Part shown: piece by piece, positions 59,137-64,000 of the stretch
Position numbering within the stretch: position 1 is the first letter of the stretch
Layout: every line of letters starts with the position of its first letter
Source: Helicobacter_D ganmani
Lineage (GTDB): Bacteria > Campylobacterota > Campylobacteria > Campylobacterales > Helicobacteraceae
Strand: one strand, 5' to 3'
Length of the DNA stretch: 64,000 bases
NCBI RefSeq assembly: GCF_965138225.1
Contig: NZ_CBCSAX010000011.1
Program-made: the position numbers and the translations under genes
The notes under the pieces: generated by a model
Database searches by the model: none
What the model saw: the letters and a program-made list of their open reading frames with translations, nothing else
Told to the model about the DNA's origin: nothing

Positions 59137-60144
59137 ATGAAAAGCAGTATTTTTGAGTTAGTAGAAAATTGGACAAATAACGAAGTAGTCGCAATTTCAG
59201 ACGCTATTGAACTGATAGAATATGCGGATAAATTAGGTTTTGATGAAGCTTGGATTGGAGAACATCATTTCAATAGTTTTACACTCTGCCCTGCTATCCT
59301 TACTCTTATAGGCTATGCGCTTGCACGCACGCAAAATATCAAAGTAGGAAGTGCTGCAATTTTATTACCACATTACCACCCGATTCAACTCTCTGAAGAA
59401 ATTGCTACATTGGATTTATTGAGCAAGGGGAGATTCCTTTTTGGTTTTGCGCGTGGGGCTTTTCCAATTTTTGATATTTCAATGGGAAACAACCCACAAA
59501 ACAACCGCAAGATTATGCTAGAAAATGCTAGAATCGTGCATGATTTGCTTTTCAAGGAGCAAGTAAGCTACGAGGGAGAGTTTTGCGATGTCCATAACAT
59601 CAGTATTCGCCCTCACCCAAAAGGATTGATTCCCTTCTACGTCGCGAGCAATCACGATGAAACCCTCAAAATCTCTGCGCAACGTGGCTATAACTTTTTA
59701 GGAGCATTGACACTAGAAGCCAAACGCGCCAAAGAAATTTACAATATTTTTGCAGAAAATGGAGCAAAAGATTTAGAGTTTGTGCTAACGCGGGCAATTT
59801 ATATTGACGAAGACCGAAGCGTCGCACAAGAAAAGGCACTAATGGGTGTGGATATTTTTACACAATGTATGTTGCGCGCAAACGAATCCAATCCAACCTT
59901 TGAAGAAATCATCAAAGCAAGTAATTACGAAGAATTTAGAGCGGAGTTTTTCAATAAAAACAAAATCATGAATTGTATGATTGTTGGCACGCCAAAAGAC
60001 TGCGTGGAGCAAATTTTAGAATTACGCAAAGAAATTCATTTTAACACGCTTTCTTTGAAACTCCTTTCCTCTCAACTTAAAGATTCGAAAAATATTCTTA
60101 GACTTTATAAAGAGTGCGTTGCACCTCATCTCAATGGATTCTAA
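59137..60144 (+). CDS. LLM-class flavin-dependent oxidoreductase
   Basis: Luciferase-like monooxygenase superfamily protein of 335 residues with a TIM-barrel pattern: FDEAWIGEHHFNSFTLCPA near 36, KVGSAAILLPHYHPIQLSEEIATLD near 69, and GRFLFGFARGAFP near 97, all typical of the bacterial luciferase subgroup. Such enzymes use FMNH2 to oxidise diverse organic substrates, which cannot be inferred here. The last 11 bp overlap mutY, so the two genes are probably co-translated. Confidence 0.87.
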   Translation: MKSSIFELVENWTNNEVVAISDAIELIEYADKLGFDEAWIGEHHFNSFTLCPAILTLIGYALARTQNIKVGSAAILLPHYHPIQLSEEIATLDLLSKGRFLFGFARGAFPIFDISMGNNPQNNRKIMLENARIVHDLLFKEQVSYEGEFCDVHNISIRPHPKGLIPFYVASNHDETLKISAQRGYNFLGALTLEAKRAKEIYNIFAENGAKDLEFVLTRAIYIDEDRSVAQEKALMGVDIFTQCMLRANESNPTFEEIIKASNYEEFRAEFFNKNKIMNCMIVGTPKDCVEQILELRKEIHFNTLSLKLLSSQLKDSKNILRLYKECVAPHLNGF

Positions 60145-61198
60145 GCCTAATCCAACTACACTTAAAAATGCTCAAAAGGCACTTTTGAGCTGGTATGCTC
60201 TCTATGGTCGTCATCATCTACCTTGGCGCGATAAATTAGCTCCCAATCGTGCCTATCGCGTTTTAATCAGCGAAATAATGTTGCAGCAAACACAAGTAAA
60301 AGCAGTGTTAGAACATTTTTATTTTCCTTTTTTAGAATGTTTCCCAAACCTCTGTGCTCTAAGTGCAGCAAATGTTTCAGAAGTATTGCGCGCTTGGCAA
60401 GGGCTTGGATACTACTCACGCGCAAGGAATCTGCACAAACTCGCGCAAATTTGTATTGATAATAGCAAGACTTCCACTCTTACTTTTCAAGACATCAATA
60501 ATCCTTTGCCTTGCGATATTCATCTCTTGCGCAAACTTCCCGGAATCGGAACTTACACCGCAGGAGCGATTGCTTGCTTTGGCTTTGATTTGCCTGTAAG
60601 TTTTGTGGATTCCAACATCAAACGCATTCTTTTGCGGCTTTTTGCCTTGCACTCTGCCACCCCCTCTCTTTTAGAATCCAAAGCAAAACTCATTTTAAAC
60701 CACAAGGAATCCTTCAATCACAATCAAGCCTTGCTAGATTTAGGCGCACTCGTTTGCCTTCCAAAATCTCCCAAATGCAAGGATTGTCCTTTGAGTAATC
60801 TTTGCTTAGGAAAAGAGAATTGGCAGGATTTCACACAAAGCAAACCGACAAAAACAATAAAACAAACCTTGCATTTTGGAATTTTTATCCGAGATTCCAA
60901 CATCGCACTTTCAAAAAGCAAGGAGAAGTTATATTTTGGACTTTATAATTTTCCACAGATTCCACCACATCTTATGCAGACAAGTCAAAAACTTGGAATC
61001 TTAAAACATTCTTATACAAAATATCAGCTTACAATAGAAATATATCTTTGTCCTTTTGCAGCTTTAGATTCTTTATCTAGCGACTTTGCAAACAAAGATT
61101 CTTTGGAGTTTTTTATGCGTAATTCCTTAGAATCCTTGCCTCTGTCTGCTCTAAGTTTAAAAATCCTAAAATTTTTGCATACAAAAGGCTTGTTTTAA
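60134..61198 (+). CDS. mutY: Adenine DNA glycosylase MutY
   Basis: Base-excision-repair enzyme of 354 residues removing adenine opposite 8-oxoguanine. The N-terminal WRDKLAPNRAYRVLISEIMLQQTQV (near 27) carries the catalytic Glu. The helix-hairpin-helix is LRKLPGIGTYTAGAIACFGFD near 133 with the catalytic Asp following. The [4Fe-4S] cysteines are in CLPKSPKCKDCPLSNLC near 203. A NUDIX-like 8-oxoG recognition domain fills the C-terminus. ATG at 60134 is preferred to TTG at 60119. Confidence 0.94.
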   Translation: MDSKPNPTTLKNAQKALLSWYALYGRHHLPWRDKLAPNRAYRVLISEIMLQQTQVKAVLEHFYFPFLECFPNLCALSAANVSEVLRAWQGLGYYSRARNLHKLAQICIDNSKTSTLTFQDINNPLPCDIHLLRKLPGIGTYTAGAIACFGFDLPVSFVDSNIKRILLRLFALHSATPSLLESKAKLILNHKESFNHNQALLDLGALVCLPKSPKCKDCPLSNLCLGKENWQDFTQSKPTKTIKQTLHFGIFIRDSNIALSKSKEKLYFGLYNFPQIPPHLMQTSQKLGILKHSYTKYQLTIEIYLCPFAALDSLSSDFANKDSLEFFMRNSLESLPLSALSLKILKFLHTKGLF

Positions 61199-61209
61199 TA
61201 GAAATTTGC

Positions 61210-61215
61210 TAATAT
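61210..61215 (+). promoter_or_regulatory. Possible -10 box of luxS
   Basis: TAATAT preceded by TGC, an extended -10 pattern, lies 35 bp before the luxS ATG. No -35 is visible. AAGGAA is the ribosome-binding site. Confidence 0.35.
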
Positions 61216-61250
61216 TTGCACTTTGATTAACCCAAAAACAAGGAATCTTT

Positions 61251-61736
61251 ATGCCACTTTTAGATAGTTTCAAAGTAGATCACAAAAAAATGCCAGCACC
61301 CGCTGTGCGTCTTGGCAAGGTAATGCACACATCAAAAGGAGATGAAATTTGCGTATTTGACTTACGTTTTTGTAAGCCAAATGTTGAAATACTAAGTGAA
61401 AAGGGAATCCATACTTTAGAACATCTTTTTGCAGGTTTTATGCGTGAGCATTTAAATAATGAAAAAGTAGAAATCATTGATATTTCTCCTATGGGCTGTC
61501 GCACCGGATTCTATATGAGCCTTATTGGCAAACCAACTCCACAGGAAGTCCGTGATGCGTGGGAAAAAAGTATGCAAGATATTTTACAAGTCAGTGAGAT
61601 TCCAGAGGCGAATCCACTACAATGCGGCACCTATTTAATGCACTCCCTACAAGAGGCACAAGAAATTGCCAAAAACACATTGGCTAAGGGAATTGGCATT
61701 ATGGATAACGAAGCTTTAAAACTTAATTTCCAATGA
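61251..61736 (+). CDS. luxS: S-ribosylhomocysteine lyase LuxS
   Basis: Enzyme of 161 residues that cleaves S-ribosylhomocysteine to homocysteine and the AI-2 precursor. Metal ligands are present: His54 and His58 in HTLEH and Cys125 in LQCGTY, with the catalytic Glu57 and Cys83 in GCRTGFY. It overlaps ligA by 4 bp (ATGA), so AI-2 synthesis and DNA ligase share a transcript. Confidence 0.97.
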   Translation: MPLLDSFKVDHKKMPAPAVRLGKVMHTSKGDEICVFDLRFCKPNVEILSEKGIHTLEHLFAGFMREHLNNEKVEIIDISPMGCRTGFYMSLIGKPTPQEVRDAWEKSMQDILQVSEIPEANPLQCGTYLMHSLQEAQEIAKNTLAKGIGIMDNEALKLNFQ

Positions 61737-63751
61737 CTTTAGAAGAATATTTAAAAGCCATTGAATGCCTCAATCTATGGGCGAAACATTATTATATCTT
61801 AGATGACCCCATAGCAAGCGACGAAGAATACGATACGCTTTATCATCAAGTCAAAAATTATGAATCGCAAAACCCTCAAAATATTGCGCCCGATTCTCCT
61901 ACGCAACGCGTGGGAGACAAGGTGCTAGAATCCTTTAGCAAAGTAGCGCATATCCAAAGAATGTGGAGCTTAGAAGATGTCTTCAATCCTCAAGAATTAC
62001 AAGATTGGATTGAGCGCGTCTTGCGTGGGGTAAATCACGAGACCTTAAACTTTTCTATTAGTCCTAAATTTGATGGGGCAAGCTTGAATCTCCTTTATGA
62101 AAATGGGATTCTAGTAAGTGCTGCGACAAGAGGAGACGCATTTGTAGGAGAAAATGTAACACAAAATGCACGCACGATTCCAAGCATTCCCCTAAAAATA
62201 GCCTATAAGGGACGCATTGAGATTCGCGGAGAATGCGTGATTGCCAAAGACGATTTTGAAAAACTCAATCTTGAACGATTACAGCTAAGAGAAAATCTGT
62301 TTGCCAATCCACGCAACGCAGCCGCAGGAAGTTTGCGCCAACTAGATTCCAAAATCACTGCAAAGCGAAAATTGCAATTTATCCCTTGGGGTGTGGGTGC
62401 TTGTGATTTTAAGGGCTTTATGAGTTCTACAAATATAGATTCTACAAGCCTTGCGCAAGATTCCATAGAATCTAGCCAAGATAGTTTTTTTGCTCTTATG
62501 GAAAAAATTTATGCTTTAGGATTCCAAAAATCCCCATTTGTAAAGCTTTGCAAGGATATTCAAGCAATTGAAAAGGCTTATTCTTATCTCATCTCTCAAC
62601 GTGATTCCTATCCTATCACCTTAGATGGAATGGTGGTGCGCGTAGATTCTATCTCCCTGCAAGAAAAACTTGGATTCACAATTAAAGCCCCTCGTTTTGC
62701 CTGTGCCTATAAATTTCCAGCCATTGAAAAAAGAGCAAAAGTCTTAGGAATCACATTACAAGTAGGACGCACGGGTGTAATTACGCCTGTGGCAGAACTT
62801 GAACCCATAAGAATTGAGGGAGCAAAAGTTAGTCGTGCGACTTTACATAACTTTGATGAGGTTACAAAAAAGGATATTCAAATCAATGATTTTGTGATTC
62901 TTATCCGCAGTGGCGATGTGATTCCAAAAATCATCAAATCTCTACCCGCTTTGCGTGATGGGACACAAACGCCTTGTCCAATTCCGACAAAATGCCCCAT
63001 TTGCCAGAGTGAATTGCTTATAGAAGAAAAGTTAATTAAATGTCAAAATCTTAGTTGCGAGGCGCGTGTAAAAAATTCTATTATCCACTTTGCAAGCAAA
63101 AAGGCACTTAATATTGATGGCTTGGGAGAGAAAATCGTTGAAATATTGTTTGACACAGGAAAGATTCATTCCATTGAGGATTTATTCTTCTTGCAACCGA
63201 GAGATTTAAAGGACTTGGAGGGCTTCAAAGATAAAAAAATTCAGAATCTTCTCAATGCGATTGCCGCCACGCGCGGGGTGGAATTATGGCGTTTTATCAA
63301 TGCACTTGGGATTGAACATATTGGCGAGGGTGCGAGTAAAAAACTAGCAAATAGTTTTGGGATAGAGTTTTATCAAAAAACTTATGAAGACTTTATCGCT
63401 CTTGAGGGATTTGGAGAGGAAATGGCAGCTTCTCTAAATGAGTTTTGCAGGGTAAATATTCAACGACTTTTGCGACTTTTGGAGCTTATCTCTCCTGTTT
63501 GCACGACGCAAAGGTCTGCGCAAGATTCCAAATTTAGTGGCAAGACTTTCGTTATCACAGGCACATTGTCCAAAGCGCGTGAGGAATATAAGGAATTATT
63601 GGAATCTCTTGGGGCAAAAGTTAGCGGAAGTATTTCCAAAAAAACAGATTTTTTGCTTTGCGGTGAAAATGCAGGCTCAAAACTTGCCAAAGCGCAAGAA
63701 TTGGGTATCAAGATTGTGAGTGAGGCAGAGATTAATGCAATGCTTAAGTAA
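61733..63751 (+). CDS. ligA: NAD+-dependent DNA ligase LigA
   Basis: Essential replication and repair ligase of 672 residues. Domain Ia is at the N-terminus (YYILDDPIASDEEYDTLY near 20). The adenylation domain has the nucleotidyl lysine Lys112 in SPKFDGAS. Next come the OB fold, the four-cysteine zinc finger from CPICQSE to NLSCEARVKN (about 422-445), helix-hairpin-helix repeats and a C-terminal BRCT domain (GKTFVITGTLSKAREEYKELL near 603). Start overlaps luxS. Confidence 0.97.
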   Translation: MTLEEYLKAIECLNLWAKHYYILDDPIASDEEYDTLYHQVKNYESQNPQNIAPDSPTQRVGDKVLESFSKVAHIQRMWSLEDVFNPQELQDWIERVLRGVNHETLNFSISPKFDGASLNLLYENGILVSAATRGDAFVGENVTQNARTIPSIPLKIAYKGRIEIRGECVIAKDDFEKLNLERLQLRENLFANPRNAAAGSLRQLDSKITAKRKLQFIPWGVGACDFKGFMSSTNIDSTSLAQDSIESSQDSFFALMEKIYALGFQKSPFVKLCKDIQAIEKAYSYLISQRDSYPITLDGMVVRVDSISLQEKLGFTIKAPRFACAYKFPAIEKRAKVLGITLQVGRTGVITPVAELEPIRIEGAKVSRATLHNFDEVTKKDIQINDFVILIRSGDVIPKIIKSLPALRDGTQTPCPIPTKCPICQSELLIEEKLIKCQNLSCEARVKNSIIHFASKKALNIDGLGEKIVEILFDTGKIHSIEDLFFLQPRDLKDLEGFKDKKIQNLLNAIAATRGVELWRFINALGIEHIGEGASKKLANSFGIEFYQKTYEDFIALEGFGEEMAASLNEFCRVNIQRLLRLLELISPVCTTQRSAQDSKFSGKTFVITGTLSKAREEYKELLESLGAKVSGSISKKTDFLLCGENAGSKLAKAQELGIKIVSEAEINAMLK

Positions 63752-63767
63752 AGATTCTGCCTCATTG

Positions 63768-63863
63768 CGGGATTCCACAAGAAAATGTTGGGTTAATTAA
63801 TTATTGCAATGGAATCCCTAAAGCGAGATTTTGCATTATAGATTGTTTGCCTTGCAATGACAA
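63768..63863. repeat. Inverted repeat and palindromic repeat after ligA
   Basis: GGGATTCC (63768-63775) pairs with GGAATCCC (63811-63818) across a 35-nt loop. At 63840-63863 AGATTGTTTGCCTTGCAATGACAAG is a diverged copy of the dispersed element with short ATTG/CAAT arms. They separate convergent ends of ligA and the next minus-strand gene. Confidence 0.45.
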
Positions 63864-63871
63864 GTGAAATC

Positions 63872-64000
63872 TCATTTCCTTTTCTCTTTCAGCTCTCCTC
63901 TTAACTTACGCACTTCTTGAAAAAATTGCAAATAAGCAAAGATTCGNCCCCCCCCCCGCACAGAATTAGCAGTAATGAGTGCTTTACCTAATTTATAAGT
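63872..64000 (-). CDS. C-terminal end of a YKLG-repeat sugar-transferase-like gene with G tract (partial)
   Basis: The window edge cuts this minus-strand gene, which is only visible from 64000 down to TGA at 63872. It reads TYKLGKALITANSVR, then glycines coded by a G10 tract plus an N (63947-63957 as NC10 on the plus strand), then RIFAYLQFFQEVRKLRGELK and a basic end. The N counted as one base keeps the frame open; G10 alone would shift it and stop at another site. The motif TYKLGxALI matches the end of the decayed gene at 37973-38480, so both probably belong to one family of capsule/LPS-type transferases. Confidence 0.55.
   Translation of the reverse strand, partial: TYKLGKALITANSVRGGXRIFAYLQFFQEVRKLRGELKEKRK
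63947..63957. repeat. C10 tract with adjacent ambiguous base
   Basis: Ten C residues on the plus strand (63948-63957) with an N at 63947, inside the coding frame described above. The ambiguity next to a homopolymer is what a mixed-length tract or sequencing slippage would give. Confidence 0.7.

Noticed and set aside
60119..60133. TTG start for mutY
   Set aside because: An ATG five codons later gives the normal N-terminus and a shorter overlap with the preceding gene.
1..64000. CRISPR array, insertion sequence or prophage
   Set aside because: No regularly spaced repeats with unique spacers, no transposase or integrase, and no phage structural genes were seen on either strand.

Overview
The window is low-GC chromosomal DNA from a member of Campylobacterota, most likely a non-pylori (enterohepatic-type) Helicobacter. 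The evidence is gene content and order. There is a napAGHBFLD periplasmic nitrate reductase operon, which is present in Wolinella and enterohepatic Helicobacter but absent from H. pylori. The run glyQ - Nif3 - FlgZ-like zinc-ribbon protein - waaA - pseudouridine synthase matches H. pylori HP0960-HP0956. An nrdB/pcm neighbourhood, ubiX-flgA and a 401-residue dapD are also Helicobacter-like. Three N bases (38047, 56688, 63947) and a C10 run beside one of them suggest a draft assembly. Most of the window is ordinary core genome with genes tightly packed on both strands. Accessory or decaying DNA is confined to a few gaps.

Layout. 1-3000: clpB behind a heat-shock-type promoter, then tRNA-Pro(GGG). 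3.5-10.5 kb: the nap operon on the minus strand, with a Crp/Fnr-like site centred about 41 bp upstream of the inferred start of transcription. 10.6-13.6 kb: a calcineurin-type phosphatase, a PiT phosphate transporter and a YqeY-like protein. 13.7-25.9 kb: a long plus-strand run (flgH, thrC, glyQ, nif3-like, flgZ-like, waaA, rluA-like, metF, yeiH, ftsW, dnaQ-like, nspC). 25.9-27.3 kb: three small membrane proteins on the minus strand. 27.4-32.9 kb: a yejABEF peptide/microcin-type ABC importer. 33.5-36.0 kb: grpE-dnaK on the minus strand without an adjacent hrcA. 36.3-39.7 kb: an M23 endopeptidase, a class II aldolase-like protein, a decayed sugar-transferase-like gene and two pseudopilins. 39.7-43.3 kb: ubiX, flgA and copA, overlapping on the minus strand. 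43.4-45.8 kb: nrdB, a nitrilase-family hydrolase and pcm. 45.8-49.1 kb: a minus-strand operon of a small exported protein, response regulator, histidine kinase and Ppx/GppA. 49.3-53.5 kb: terC, a Na/Pi cotransporter and an NDH-2-like oxidoreductase. 53.7-56.5 kb: a frameshifted LPS-kinase-like gene, dapD and a decayed stretch. 56.9-63.8 kb: a chemoreceptor, an LLM flavoprotein, mutY, luxS and ligA. The right edge enters, on the minus strand, the C-terminal end of a second sugar-transferase-like gene containing a G10-11 tract.

How the genes work together. The nap genes form a complete periplasmic nitrate respiration module: NapA/NapB catalysis, NapG/NapH quinol oxidation, and NapF/L/D maturation. 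ClpB and GrpE-DnaK form a disaggregation/refolding set, and their two promoters are nearly identical in sequence, with a HAIR-like inverted repeat, so they are probably co-regulated by an HspR-type repressor. Phosphate handling recurs (PiT, NptA-like, Ppx/GppA). Envelope and flagellar genes (waaA, ftsW, M23, flgH, flgA, flgZ-like) are interspersed with housekeeping genes.

No CRISPR array, insertion sequence, prophage or obvious new defence system was found. The most interesting leads are regulatory (the twin heat-shock promoters and the nap operator), simple-sequence tracts that could act as phase switches (G9 at 105-113, an A7 tract in the LPS-kinase-like gene, G10-11 at the right edge), a palindromic repeat that codes the C-terminus of a phosphatase, and strong over-representation of the pentamer GAATC/GATTC.
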